Shown here piece after piece: positions 12,101-26,301 of a stretch of DNA of 64,000 bases. This DNA is from Fragum whitleyi (taxonomy: Eukaryota > Mollusca > Bivalvia > Cardiida > Cardiidae), in contig OX411551.1 in assembly GCA_948146395.1 (NCBI GenBank), forward strand, positions 42,752,796 through 42,816,795, read 5' to 3'. Under the pieces are notes generated by a model, which was given only the letters and a program-made list of their open reading frames with translations, did not search any database and was not told the origin of the DNA. Positions within the stretch are counted from its first letter, which is position 1. Each line of letters starts with the position of its first letter. A program made the position numbers and the translations under genes.

Positions 12101-15100
12101 AGTTCCCTTAGACCTAAATGGTAAATACGCAAATTAGTGCATGTTCTCTTATTAATGGTCTTGTAAGAGTTACTTCGTCCGCTTAGAGTTTTTATTTTAG
12201 GTTACTTAATCACCAAATATCGAGAAAAATATTCTTTTAATGATATGTCAAGCTAAAAGGGCCAATTCGGTATTCATGTAGTGCTTTTTGACAGTAAAAA
12301 GACCACGGTCGCGGGACAATAGCACCCATTTCTTGCATTTTTTAGTCATTGAATGTGTGTCAGTGCCTTGCATTCTTTGCATGTATATATTGCAAAATAG
12401 TTTTCTTTTAGTTTGACGGTTGATTTTTGTACCCGGAAGTAATTAGGACTCTTACGTAATAAGATAAACTTAATCTTGGGCCGTCTCTAGAAGGAAAAAT
12501 CTACTCCACTGGTTCGTCGTAACTTGATATTGATTGGATATTTTTAAGTCACAAACAACAAAAATTTATTTTAAGGATAGGACTAAAGAAAACCGAACAA
12601 AATCCGGTCTAATTTAACACTTTTTGACAGAAACATTCGAAAAAAATTAACATTTTTGACAAAAAATATATGAAAAAATAAAATTTCAACAAAAGATAAG
12701 GGTTAATTTTACAAATAAATCCGTGTTGAATTATATCGGATTTTCAAAATATGCGCTTTAAGTATTCATTGAAACAAAATAGTAGACAATAGTGAAAAGA
12801 GAATGGTATTTTTGGAATATTTTTAGTTAATTTCGGCTTTTTTGCCGGGGGGGGGGGGGGGTCAACCAAGTTCATGTTTGCCTGGCTGGAGTGAAAGATA
12901 AGCGCTAATTTTCAAAAACTACTCAACCAATTGCACTTTTTTTTCTTAAATGTGGCAAGCAACATTTTTTTATGTTATTATATTCTTAATTTGGATTAGT
13001 TATACTGTAAAAATATATCATTAGCCCCAAAATAAGAGAAAACAAGATTTTTTTTGCACAAAAAGATAAGGGTTTTTTGATAATAATTTGCAACCGAAAA
13101 CAAACATTTTGCGCGAGGTGTTTCAAAATAGTGAAATGCACTCTGGAAAATATTATCATGTAAAGAAAACACAGTTTGAATATTATGGGGTTGTGTCCGG
13201 CGCGTTTTAACCGCTCAGAGAGATAGCTTTTTAACTTTAACAGGGTTAAGGGAGTTCGTTGATTTTTCAAAACCTATTTGACCGATTTCTTTTATTTTTT
13301 GCATGGTTATCAGGCATATGCTTGTGTAATATTCCATGTGTTACATTGGGGAATTAGCTGAAAAACAAACACCGTGTAGGCTGAAAAAGGCGAAAACTCG
13401 TAAATTTCTTATAAAAGATAAGGGTTACGACAAAAGAAAATCCATGAAAAATAGAAAATGACAATTTTCACCCGCAAAACACCATTAAATGCATTGCAAA
13501 GAAGATATTCCATCAAATTGTGATGAAAAAGTACTCCTAAATAGAAAACAACCTTCAGTTTTTGTGTATAGAAAACTCACGTTTTTCAAAGAACAAATTT
13601 TCGCTTGGGACTATATTTGATGTGAATTTTTCCCCGACCGAGTTAAGGGTAACGACCATTACTCATTAACTATAACACGTACGCGCCTGAAATTTTCAGA
13701 TTTAATCCAAAAAAGGTAATTGTACGTAAATATGTGCAATTTTTATATATCATTGGCAAAAAATTTCTTCTTTAGGTCTAGGGGAACTAATTCATTTCCA
13801 ACCACTCTGGTAGAAAACTTTAGGGAAACTCCGGTCCATATACTCAAATGTTGAAGGTGATCTCTGATTGGTCAATATTATTGAAATTCAAAATTGTTTG
13901 AATATTTTTCAGCGATTATAATCTGTTGATGAAATACAATCGAAAAATTAAAGATTTTAAACTTTTTTCCCGGTCCAATAGCTATTTATAAACATGGGTA
14001 TATTTGTTTGAGGGGCCGGTAAAAACCGCTTCGCGGTAAGGGTCATCTCAAAAATGGCCCAAAAAGTCGTAGAGAAAAGGGATCATGCCATACTAATTTT
14101 CAATTCATTACATGCGAAAATGAACGGGCCTCAATTTAAGACAGGTTTGAACACTCTCGCATTCTCTTGGACTGAGCTATGACCGGAAAGGTTATAATGG
14201 CCGATAACGGAAAATGAATTAGTTCCCTTAGACCTAAATGGTAAATACGCAAATTAGTGCATGTTCTCTTATTAATGGTCTTGTAAGAGTTACTTCGTCC
14301 GCTTAGAGTTTTTATTTTAGGTTACTTAATCACCAAATATCGAGAAAAATATTCTTTTAATGATATGTCAAGCTAAAAGGGCCAATTCGGTATTCATGTA
14401 GTGCTTTTTGACAGTAAAAAGACCACGGTCGCGGGACAATAGCACCCATTTCTTGCATTTTTTAGTCATTGAATGTGTGTCAGTGCCTTGCATTCTTTGC
14501 ATGTATATATTGCAAAATAGTTTTCTTTTAGTTTGACGGTTGATTTTTGTACCCGGAAGTAATTAGGACTCTTACGTAATAAGATAAACTTAATCTTGGG
14601 CCGTCTCTAGAAGGAAAAATCTACTCCACTGGTTCGTCGTAACTTGATATTGATTGGATATTTTTAAGTCACAAACAACAAAAATTTATTTTAAGGATAG
14701 GACTAAAGAAAACCGAACAAAATCCGGTCTAATTTAACACTTTTTGACAGAAACATTCGAAAAAAATTAACATTTTTGACAAAAAATATATGAAAAAATA
14801 AAATTTCAACAAAAGATAAGGGTTAATTTTACAAATAAATCCGTGTTGAATTATATCGGATTTTCAAAATATGCGCTTTAAGTATTCATTGAAACAAAAT
14901 AGTAGACAATAGTGAAAAGAGAATGGTATTTTTGGAATATTTTTAGTTAATTTCGGCTTTTTTGCCGGGGGGGGGGGGGGGTCAACCAAGTTCATGTTTG
15001 CCTGGCTGGAGTGAAAGATAAGCGCTAATTTTCAAAAACTACTCAACCAATTGCACTTTTTTTTCTTAAATGTGGCAAGCAACATTTTTTTATGTTATTA

Positions 15101-18100
15101 TATTCTTAATTTGGATTAGTTATACTGTAAAAATATATCATTAGCCCCAAAATAAGAGAAAACAAGATTTTTTTTGCACAAAAAGATAAGGGTTTTTTGA
15201 TAATAATTTGCAACCGAAAACAAACATTTTGCGCGAGGTGTTTCAAAATAGTGAAATGCACTCTGGAAAATATTATCATGTAAAGAAAACACAGTTTGAA
15301 TATTATGGGGTTGTGTCCGGCGCGTTTTAACCGCTCAGAGAGATAGCTTTTTAACTTTAACAGGGTTAAGGGAGTTCGTTGATTTTTCAAAACCTATTTG
15401 ACCGATTTCTTTTATTTTTTGCATGGTTATCAGGCATATGCTTGTGTAATATTCCATGTGTTACATTGGGGAATTAGCTGAAAAACAAACACCGTGTAGG
15501 CTGAAAAAGGCGAAAACTCGTAAATTTCTTATAAAAGATAAGGGTTACGACAAAAGAAAATCCATGAAAAATAGAAAATGACAATTTTCACCCGCAAAAC
15601 ACCATTAAATGCATTGCAAAGAAGATATTCCATCAAATTGTGATGAAAAAGTACTCCTAAATAGAAAACAACCTTCAGTTTTTGTGTATAGAAAACTCAC
15701 GTTTTTCAAAGAACAAATTTTCGCTTGGGACTATATTTGATGTGAATTTTTCCCCGACCGAGTTAAGGGTAACGACCATTACTCATTAACTATAACACGT
15801 ACGCGCCTGAAATTTTCAGATTTAATCCAAAAAAGGTAATTGTACGTAAATATGTGCAATTTTTATATATCATTGGCAAAAAATTTCTTCTTTAGGTCTA
15901 GGGGAACTAATTCATTTCCAACCACTCTGGTAGAAAACTTTAGGGAAACTCCGGTCCATATACTCAAATGTTGAAGGTGATCTCTGATTGGTCAATATTA
16001 TTGAAATTCAAAATTGTTTGAATATTTTTCAGCGATTATAATCTGTTGATGAAATACAATCGAAAAATTAAAGATTTTAAACTTTTTTCCCGGTCCAATA
16101 GCTATTTATAAACATGGGTATATTTGTTTGAGGGGCCGGTAAAAACCGCTTCGCGGTAAGGGTCATCTCAAAAATGGCCCAAAAAGTCGTAGAGAAAAGG
16201 GATCATGCCATACTAATTTTCAATTCATTACATGCGAAAATGAACGGGCCTCAATTTAAGACAGGTTTGAACACTCTCGCATTCTCTTGGACTGAGCTAT
16301 GACCGGAAAGGTTATAATGGCCGATAACGGAAAATGAATTAGTTCCCTTAGACCTAAATGGTAAATACGCAAATTAGTGCATGTTCTCTTATTAATGGTC
16401 TTGTAAGAGTTACTTCGTCCGCTTAGAGTTTTTATTTTAGGTTACTTAATCACCAAATATCGAGAAAAATATTCTTTTAATGATATGTCAAGCTAAAAGG
16501 GCCAATTCGGTATTCATGTAGTGCTTTTTGACAGTAAAAAGACCACGGTCGCGGGACAATAGCACCCATTTCTTGCATTTTTTAGTCATTGAATGTGTGT
16601 CAGTGCCTTGCATTCTTTGCATGTATATATTGCAAAATAGTTTTCTTTTAGTTTGACGGTTGATTTTTGTACCCGGAAGTAATTAGGACTCTTACGTAAT
16701 AAGATAAACTTAATCTTGGGCCGTCTCTAGAAGGAAAAATCTACTCCACTGGTTCGTCGTAACTTGATATTGATTGGATATTTTTAAGTCACAAACAACA
16801 AAAATTTATTTTAAGGATAGGACTAAAGAAAACCGAACAAAATCCGGTCTAATTTAACACTTTTTGACAGAAACATTCGAAAAAAATTAACATTTTTGAC
16901 AAAAAATATATGAAAAAATAAAATTTCAACAAAAGATAAGGGTTAATTTTACAAATAAATCCGTGTTGAATTATATCGGATTTTCAAAATATGCGCTTTA
17001 AGTATTCATTGAAACAAAATAGTAGACAATAGTGAAAAGAGAATGGTATTTTTGGAATATTTTTAGTTAATTTCGGCTTTTTTGCCGGGGGGGGGGGGGG
17101 GTCAACCAAGTTCATGTTTGCCTGGCTGGAGTGAAAGATAAGCGCTAATTTTCAAAAACTACTCAACCAATTGCACTTTTTTTTCTTAAATGTGGCAAGC
17201 AACATTTTTTTATGTTATTATATTCTTAATTTGGATTAGTTATACTGTAAAAATATATCATTAGCCCCAAAATAAGAGAAAACAAGATTTTTTTTGCACA
17301 AAAAGATAAGGGTTTTTTGATAATAATTTGCAACCGAAAACAAACATTTTGCGCGAGGTGTTTCAAAATAGTGAAATGCACTCTGGAAAATATTATCATG
17401 TAAAGAAAACACAGTTTGAATATTATGGGGTTGTGTCCGGCGCGTTTTAACCGCTCAGAGAGATAGCTTTTTAACTTTAACAGGGTTAAGGGAGTTCGTT
17501 GATTTTTCAAAACCTATTTGACCGATTTCTTTTATTTTTTGCATGGTTATCAGGCATATGCTTGTGTAATATTCCATGTGTTACATTGGGGAATTAGCTG
17601 AAAAACAAACACCGTGTAGGCTGAAAAAGGCGAAAACTCGTAAATTTCTTATAAAAGATAAGGGTTACGACAAAAGAAAATCCATGAAAAATAGAAAATG
17701 ACAATTTTCACCCGCAAAACACCATTAAATGCATTGCAAAGAAGATATTCCATCAAATTGTGATGAAAAAGTACTCCTAAATAGAAAACAACCTTCAGTT
17801 TTTGTGTATAGAAAACTCACGTTTTTCAAAGAACAAATTTTCGCTTGGGACTATATTTGATGTGAATTTTTCCCCGACCGAGTTAAGGGTAACGACCATT
17901 ACTCATTAACTATAACACGTACGCGCCTGAAATTTTCAGATTTAATCCAAAAAAGGTAATTGTACGTAAATATGTGCAATTTTTATATATCATTGGCAAA
18001 AAATTTCTTCTTTAGGTCTAGGGGAACTAATTCATTTCCAACCACTCTGGTAGAAAACTTTAGGGAAACTCCGGTCCATATACTCAAATGTTGAAGGTGA

Positions 18101-21100
18101 TCTCTGATTGGTCAATATTATTGAAATTCAAAATTGTTTGAATATTTTTCAGCGATTATAATCTGTTGATGAAATACAATCGAAAAATTAAAGATTTTAA
18201 ACTTTTTTCCCGGTCCAATAGCTATTTATAAACATGGGTATATTTGTTTGAGGGGCCGGTAAAAACCGCTTCGCGGTAAGGGTCATCTCAAAAATGGCCC
18301 AAAAAGTCGTAGAGAAAAGGGATCATGCCATACTAATTTTCAATTCATTACATGCGAAAATGAACGGGCCTCAATTTAAGACAGGTTTGAACACTCTCGC
18401 ATTCTCTTGGACTGAGCTATGACCGGAAAGGTTATAATGGCCGATAACGGAAAATGAATTAGTTCCCTTAGACCTAAATGGTAAATACGCAAATTAGTGC
18501 ATGTTCTCTTATTAATGGTCTTGTAAGAGTTACTTCGTCCGCTTAGAGTTTTTATTTTAGGTTACTTAATCACCAAATATCGAGAAAAATATTCTTTTAA
18601 TGATATGTCAAGCTAAAAGGGCCAATTCGGTATTCATGTAGTGCTTTTTGACAGTAAAAAGACCACGGTCGCGGGACAATAGCACCCATTTCTTGCATTT
18701 TTTAGTCATTGAATGTGTGTCAGTGCCTTGCATTCTTTGCATGTATATATTGCAAAATAGTTTTCTTTTAGTTTGACGGTTGATTTTTGTACCCGGAAGT
18801 AATTAGGACTCTTACGTAATAAGATAAACTTAATCTTGGGCCGTCTCTAGAAGGAAAAATCTACTCCACTGGTTCGTCGTAACTTGATATTGATTGGATA
18901 TTTTTAAGTCACAAACAACAAAAATTTATTTTAAGGATAGGACTAAAGAAAACCGAACAAAATCCGGTCTAATTTAACACTTTTTGACAGAAACATTCGA
19001 AAAAAATTAACATTTTTGACAAAAAATATATGAAAAAATAAAATTTCAACAAAAGATAAGGGTTAATTTTACAAATAAATCCGTGTTGAATTATATCGGA
19101 TTTTCAAAATATGCGCTTTAAGTATTCATTGAAACAAAATAGTAGACAATAGTGAAAAGAGAATGGTATTTTTGGAATATTTTTAGTTAATTTCGGCTTT
19201 TTTGCCGGGGGGGGGGGGGGGTCAACCAAGTTCATGTTTGCCTGGCTGGAGTGAAAGATAAGCGCTAATTTTCAAAAACTACTCAACCAATTGCACTTTT
19301 TTTTCTTAAATGTGGCAAGCAACATTTTTTTATGTTATTATATTCTTAATTTGGATTAGTTATACTGTAAAAATATATCATTAGCCCCAAAATAAGAGAA
19401 AACAAGATTTTTTTTGCACAAAAAGATAAGGGTTTTTTGATAATAATTTGCAACCGAAAACAAACATTTTGCGCGAGGTGTTTCAAAATAGTGAAATGCA
19501 CTCTGGAAAATATTATCATGTAAAGAAAACACAGTTTGAATATTATGGGGTTGTGTCCGGCGCGTTTTAACCGCTCAGAGAGATAGCTTTTTAACTTTAA
19601 CAGGGTTAAGGGAGTTCGTTGATTTTTCAAAACCTATTTGACCGATTTCTTTTATTTTTTGCATGGTTATCAGGCATATGCTTGTGTAATATTCCATGTG
19701 TTACATTGGGGAATTAGCTGAAAAACAAACACCGTGTAGGCTGAAAAAGGCGAAAACTCGTAAATTTCTTATAAAAGATAAGGGTTACGACAAAAGAAAA
19801 TCCATGAAAAATAGAAAATGACAATTTTCACCCGCAAAACACCATTAAATGCATTGCAAAGAAGATATTCCATCAAATTGTGATGAAAAAGTACTCCTAA
19901 ATAGAAAACAACCTTCAGTTTTTGTGTATAGAAAACTCACGTTTTTCAAAGAACAAATTTTCGCTTGGGACTATATTTGATGTGAATTTTTCCCCGACCG
20001 AGTTAAGGGTAACGACCATTACTCATTAACTATAACACGTACGCGCCTGAAATTTTCAGATTTAATCCAAAAAAGGTAATTGTACGTAAATATGTGCAAT
20101 TTTTATATATCATTGGCAAAAAATTTCTTCTTTAGGTCTAGGGGAACTAATTCATTTCCAACCACTCTGGTAGAAAACTTTAGGGAAACTCCGGTCCATA
20201 TACTCAAATGTTGAAGGTGATCTCTGATTGGTCAATATTATTGAAATTCAAAATTGTTTGAATATTTTTCAGCGATTATAATCTGTTGATGAAATACAAT
20301 CGAAAAATTAAAGATTTTAAACTTTTTTCCCGGTCCAATAGCTATTTATAAACATGGGTATATTTGTTTGAGGGGCCGGTAAAAACCGCTTCGCGGTAAG
20401 GGTCATCTCAAAAATGGCCCAAAAAGTCGTAGAGAAAAGGGATCATGCCATACTAATTTTCAATTCATTACATGCGAAAATGAACGGGCCTCAATTTAAG
20501 ACAGGTTTGAACACTCTCGCATTCTCTTGGACTGAGCTATGACCGGAAAGGTTATAATGGCCGATAACGGAAAATGAATTAGTTCCCTTAGACCTAAATG
20601 GTAAATACGCAAATTAGTGCATGTTCTCTTATTAATGGTCTTGTAAGAGTTACTTCGTCCGCTTAGAGTTTTTATTTTAGGTTACTTAATCACCAAATAT
20701 CGAGAAAAATATTCTTTTAATGATATGTCAAGCTAAAAGGGCCAATTCGGTATTCATGTAGTGCTTTTTGACAGTAAAAAGACCACGGTCGCGGGACAAT
20801 AGCACCCATTTCTTGCATTTTTTAGTCATTGAATGTGTGTCAGTGCCTTGCATTCTTTGCATGTATATATTGCAAAATAGTTTTCTTTTAGTTTGACGGT
20901 TGATTTTTGTACCCGGAAGTAATTAGGACTCTTACGTAATAAGATAAACTTAATCTTGGGCCGTCTCTAGAAGGAAAAATCTACTCCACTGGTTCGTCGT
21001 AACTTGATATTGATTGGATATTTTTAAGTCACAAACAACAAAAATTTATTTTAAGGATAGGACTAAAGAAAACCGAACAAAATCCGGTCTAATTTAACAC

Positions 21101-24100
21101 TTTTTGACAGAAACATTCGAAAAAAATTAACATTTTTGACAAAAAATATATGAAAAAATAAAATTTCAACAAAAGATAAGGGTTAATTTTACAAATAAAT
21201 CCGTGTTGAATTATATCGGATTTTCAAAATATGCGCTTTAAGTATTCATTGAAACAAAATAGTAGACAATAGTGAAAAGAGAATGGTATTTTTGGAATAT
21301 TTTTAGTTAATTTCGGCTTTTTTGCCGGGGGGGGGGGGGGGTCAACCAAGTTCATGTTTGCCTGGCTGGAGTGAAAGATAAGCGCTAATTTTCAAAAACT
21401 ACTCAACCAATTGCACTTTTTTTTCTTAAATGTGGCAAGCAACATTTTTTTATGTTATTATATTCTTAATTTGGATTAGTTATACTGTAAAAATATATCA
21501 TTAGCCCCAAAATAAGAGAAAACAAGATTTTTTTTGCACAAAAAGATAAGGGTTTTTTGATAATAATTTGCAACCGAAAACAAACATTTTGCGCGAGGTG
21601 TTTCAAAATAGTGAAATGCACTCTGGAAAATATTATCATGTAAAGAAAACACAGTTTGAATATTATGGGGTTGTGTCCGGCGCGTTTTAACCGCTCAGAG
21701 AGATAGCTTTTTAACTTTAACAGGGTTAAGGGAGTTCGTTGATTTTTCAAAACCTATTTGACCGATTTCTTTTATTTTTTGCATGGTTATCAGGCATATG
21801 CTTGTGTAATATTCCATGTGTTACATTGGGGAATTAGCTGAAAAACAAACACCGTGTAGGCTGAAAAAGGCGAAAACTCGTAAATTTCTTATAAAAGATA
21901 AGGGTTACGACAAAAGAAAATCCATGAAAAATAGAAAATGACAATTTTCACCCGCAAAACACCATTAAATGCATTGCAAAGAAGATATTCCATCAAATTG
22001 TGATGAAAAAGTACTCCTAAATAGAAAACAACCTTCAGTTTTTGTGTATAGAAAACTCACGTTTTTCAAAGAACAAATTTTCGCTTGGGACTATATTTGA
22101 TGTGAATTTTTCCCCGACCGAGTTAAGGGTAACGACCATTACTCATTAACTATAACACGTACGCGCCTGAAATTTTCAGATTTAATCCAAAAAAGGTAAT
22201 TGTACGTAAATATGTGCAATTTTTATATATCATTGGCAAAAAATTTCTTCTTTAGGTCTAGGGGAACTAATTCATTTCCAACCACTCTGGTAGAAAACTT
22301 TAGGGAAACTCCGGTCCATATACTCAAATGTTGAAGGTGATCTCTGATTGGTCAATATTATTGAAATTCAAAATTGTTTGAATATTTTTCAGCGATTATA
22401 ATCTGTTGATGAAATACAATCGAAAAATTAAAGATTTTAAACTTTTTTCCCGGTCCAATAGCTATTTATAAACATGGGTATATTTGTTTGAGGGGCCGGT
22501 AAAAACCGCTTCGCGGTAAGGGTCATCTCAAAAATGGCCCAAAAAGTCGTAGAGAAAAGGGATCATGCCATACTAATTTTCAATTCATTACATGCGAAAA
22601 TGAACGGGCCTCAATTTAAGACAGGTTTGAACACTCTCGCATTCTCTTGGACTGAGCTATGACCGGAAAGGTTATAATGGCCGATAACGGAAAATGAATT
22701 AGTTCCCTTAGACCTAAATGGTAAATACGCAAATTAGTGCATGTTCTCTTATTAATGGTCTTGTAAGAGTTACTTCGTCCGCTTAGAGTTTTTATTTTAG
22801 GTTACTTAATCACCAAATATCGAGAAAAATATTCTTTTAATGATATGTCAAGCTAAAAGGGCCAATTCGGTATTCATGTAGTGCTTTTTGACAGTAAAAA
22901 GACCACGGTCGCGGGACAATAGCACCCATTTCTTGCATTTTTTAGTCATTGAATGTGTGTCAGTGCCTTGCATTCTTTGCATGTATATATTGCAAAATAG
23001 TTTTCTTTTAGTTTGACGGTTGATTTTTGTACCCGGAAGTAATTAGGACTCTTACGTAATAAGATAAACTTAATCTTGGGCCGTCTCTAGAAGGAAAAAT
23101 CTACTCCACTGGTTCGTCGTAACTTGATATTGATTGGATATTTTTAAGTCACAAACAACAAAAATTTATTTTAAGGATAGGACTAAAGAAAACCGAACAA
23201 AATCCGGTCTAATTTAACACTTTTTGACAGAAACATTCGAAAAAAATTAACATTTTTGACAAAAAATATATGAAAAAATAAAATTTCAACAAAAGATAAG
23301 GGTTAATTTTACAAATAAATCCGTGTTGAATTATATCGGATTTTCAAAATATGCGCTTTAAGTATTCATTGAAACAAAATAGTAGACAATAGTGAAAAGA
23401 GAATGGTATTTTTGGAATATTTTTAGTTAATTTCGGCTTTTTTGCCGGGGGGGGGGGGGGTCAACCAAGTTCATGTTTGCCTGGCTGGAGTGAAAGATAA
23501 GCGCTAATTTTCAAAAACTACTCAACCAATTGCACTTTTTTTTCTTAAATGTGGCAAGCAACATTTTTTTATGTTATTATATTCTTAATTTGGATTAGTT
23601 ATACTGTAAAAATATATCATTAGCCCCAAAATAAGAGAAAACAAGATTTTTTTTGCACAAAAAGATAAGGGTTTTTTGATAATAATTTGCAACCGAAAAC
23701 AAACATTTTGCGCGAGGTGTTTCAAAATAGTGAAATGCACTCTGGAAAATATTATCATGTAAAGAAAACACAGTTTGAATATTATGGGGTTGTGTCCGGC
23801 GCGTTTTAACCGCTCAGAGAGATAGCTTTTTAACTTTAACAGGGTTAAGGGAGTTCGTTGATTTTTCAAAACCTATTTGACCGATTTCTTTTATTTTTTG
23901 CATGGTTATCAGGCATATGCTTGTGTAATATTCCATGTGTTACATTGGGGAATTAGCTGAAAAACAAACACCGTGTAGGCTGAAAAAGGCGAAAACTCGT
24001 AAATTTCTTATAAAAGATAAGGGTTACGACAAAAGAAAATCCATGAAAAATAGAAAATGACAATTTTCACCCGCAAAACACCATTAAATGCATTGCAAAG

Positions 24101-24835
24101 AAGATATTCCATCAAATTGTGATGAAAAAGTACTCCTAAATAGAAAACAACCTTCAGTTTTTGTGTATAGAAAACTCACGTTTTTCAAAGAACAAATTTT
24201 CGCTTGGGACTATATTTGATGTGAATTTTTCCCCGACCGAGTTAAGGGTAACGACCATTACTCATTAACTATAACACGTACGCGCCTGAAATTTTCAGAT
24301 TTAATCCAAAAAAGGTAATTGTACGTAAATATGTGCAATTTTTATATATCATTGGCAAAAAATTTCTTCTTTAGGTCTAGGGGAACTAATTCATTTCCAA
24401 CCACTCTGGTAGAAAACTTTAGGGAAACTCCGGTCCATATACTCAAATGTTGAAGGTGATCTCTGATTGGTCAATATTATTGAAATTCAAAATTGTTTGA
24501 ATATTTTTCAGCGATTATAATCTGTTGATGAAATACAATCGAAAAATTAAAGATTTTAAACTTTTTTCCCGGTCCAATAGCTATTTATAAACATGGGTAT
24601 ATTTGTTTGAGGGGCCGGTAAAAACCGCTTCGCGGTAAGGGTCATCTCAAAAATGGCCCAAAAAGTCGTAGAGAAAAGGGATCATGCCATACTAATTTTC
24701 AATTCATTACATGCGAAAATGAACGGGCCTCAATTTAAGACAGGTTTGAACACTCTCGCATTCTCTTGGACTGAGCTATGACCGGAAAGGTTATAATGGC
24801 CGATAACGGAAAATGAATTAGTTCCCTTAGACCTA

Positions 24836-24950
24836 GTAGGCATACTGGTGTTGGAAATACCAGGATTCCATTGTTAGGTGTTCCAGCTGCCGAGATATAA
24901 CTGGAAGATTTTGAGAGCGGTGTTCAACCCCATTCAATCAAATGTCCAAG
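24836..24950 (+). repeat. Dispersed repeat fragment abutting the array (copy 1 of 3)
   Basis: The sequence from TACTGGTG through 'ccaggattccattgttaggt' and 'gttcaaccccattcaatc' matches the repeats at 33570-33725 (opposite strand) and 61185-61320 (same strand). The other copies continue further upstream with 'ggctaggaaaggatgt', but here that part is missing and module E of the array begins instead. The array edge therefore truncates or interrupts this repeat. Confidence 0.75.
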
Positions 24951-25245
24951 TATTAGCTGTTAGAAAAAAGGATCATCATTGGAAAAGCGAAAGGTTTCGA
25001 TCTTTATCTTATAGACTTGCAACTTCCGGTTCCGGTGGCGGGCGCGAGGGAAAAAAAAAAGAACGCTCAGGAAAATAAATTAAAATATTGCATCAAATAA
25101 CCCCCTCCCTACATCAAAAACCCAGTTCTGTAACAAAATGGTGGTTTAATCTATGATCCTGACTAATTCCCTTACGGTTTCACTGACCACTATGAACCAG
25201 ATCGCTCATTAAACCTAACCCCCTGAATGCCGCCAAAAACTGATA

Positions 25246-26301
25246 ATGTCTAAAAGTAACAGTGAAGGCCTAAATGAACATAACTATAGTGTGAACAACA
25301 GAAACTGTAATGTTTGTACATCTTATATTGATGATGATGGAAAAAGCATGCAATGTGAACTTTGTGACCAATGGTTCTGCATCAACTGTTCGCACATGTC
25401 TGAAGAGTTCTACAATGAGCTATCAAGTAATGACCTCCAAGAAAACTTAATATGGTACTGTGATGGATGTAAGAAAGCTATACCTAGTGTTCGTAAGGTA
25501 CTCAGTGCTATCACAGCAACTAAAAGTATGCAATCAGAGCTTGTTTCTCGCCTTGATGCTCTTGAAAAGAAAATAGAGGTAACATCTAGTTTACAAGTGG
25601 ACTATCGTATTGATGAAGCACTCCGTGACTTTAAAGAGCGTGAAACAAAAAAGCAGAATATTATAATGCAAGGGTTGGCAGAGCCTGCAGATGAGAATAT
25701 AGAAGTGCGGAAAGAAAAAGATAGTGGGAGTGTTAAAGAGATTTGTAAAGTATTGAAAATAAATGATGCTGAAGTAGAGGAGGTTGTTAGGCTTGGAGAG
25801 AGAAAAACAGGGTCCAATGCTAAAATACGTCCATTGAAAGTTGTATTTTCATCCGAAAAAGTAAAACAAACATTAATTAGAAACAGTAGTCAATTGAAGA
25901 GAGACAAAAAATTCCAGAATATTCGTATCACTCCTGACTATACTTATAGACAAAGGCGTATCAATAAAGAAATGAAGGAAGAGGTTGCTAGGAGAAGAGT
26001 TACAGATTCATCCTTTACCTATAAACAATTAAAGCATGAACTTTCTGGTAATAATGGTATTGTCCTTAAATCTCATAGTCAAGGTCAGACAGACGAGCTA
26101 GATGTTGAAGTGATTCCCCCTAGTCAGCCATCAGTTAAATCTAATATCAAGGCTAGTCTTAGGTATGTAAATACTAGTACACCTAATCAAAATAGTCAAG
26201 TTAGGAGAGGAAATGTTCCACAGAGAGGAGGGAAAAGAGGTGGAGCTAGAGGTAATGGTACCCCTTTGGGTCGCGGATCACGCGGCGGGGGTCGCCTCTA
26301 G
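25246..26301 (+). CDS. LINE ORF1: PHD-finger RNA-binding protein
   Basis: The 351-residue product starts at an ATG. A PHD-type zinc finger spans residues about 21-75, with ligands C21, C24, C37, C40, C45, C48, C72 and C75; C45 takes the place of the usual histidine. A charged helical, probably coiled-coil stretch follows (about 85-135). Next is a region (about 136-250) resembling the RRM-like and C-terminal domains of L1-type ORF1 proteins, with 'NIIMQGL', 'VVRLGER' and 'RPLKVVF'. The tail (about 325-351) is rich in Arg-Gly, including RGG. The expected role is binding the element's RNA into a particle for retrotransposition; the finger may contact histone tails or protein partners. Domain assignment is by motif; function is by family. 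Confidence 0.87.
   Translation: MSKSNSEGLNEHNYSVNNRNCNVCTSYIDDDGKSMQCELCDQWFCINCSHMSEEFYNELSSNDLQENLIWYCDGCKKAIPSVRKVLSAITATKSMQSELVSRLDALEKKIEVTSSLQVDYRIDEALRDFKERETKKQNIIMQGLAEPADENIEVRKEKDSGSVKEICKVLKINDAEVEEVVRLGERKTGSNAKIRPLKVVFSSEKVKQTLIRNSSQLKRDKKFQNIRITPDYTYRQRRINKEMKEEVARRRVTDSSFTYKQLKHELSGNNGIVLKSHSQGQTDELDVEVIPPSQPSVKSNIKASLRYVNTSTPNQNSQVRRGNVPQRGGKRGGARGNGTPLGRGSRGGGRL

Larger units (their letters stand above)
1053..24835. repeat. 23.8-kb tandem array, [E-S]x11-E, 2120-bp period
   Basis: Eleven complete 2120-bp units start at 1053, 3173, 5293 and so on to 22253, followed by a terminal partial unit at 24372-24835. By eye the units are identical; the only difference I found is a G tract of 15 in ten units and 14 in the last full unit (near 23447-23460). 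Each unit is a 464-bp module E bounded by inverted repeats plus a 1656-bp spacer S. The array both starts and stops exactly at an E end, which is the product expected when an E-S-E block expands by unequal exchange between direct E copies. Rolling-circle amplification of an excised circle is another possibility. The near-perfect identity implies very recent expansion, strong homogenisation, or an assembly artefact. Confidence 0.97.
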
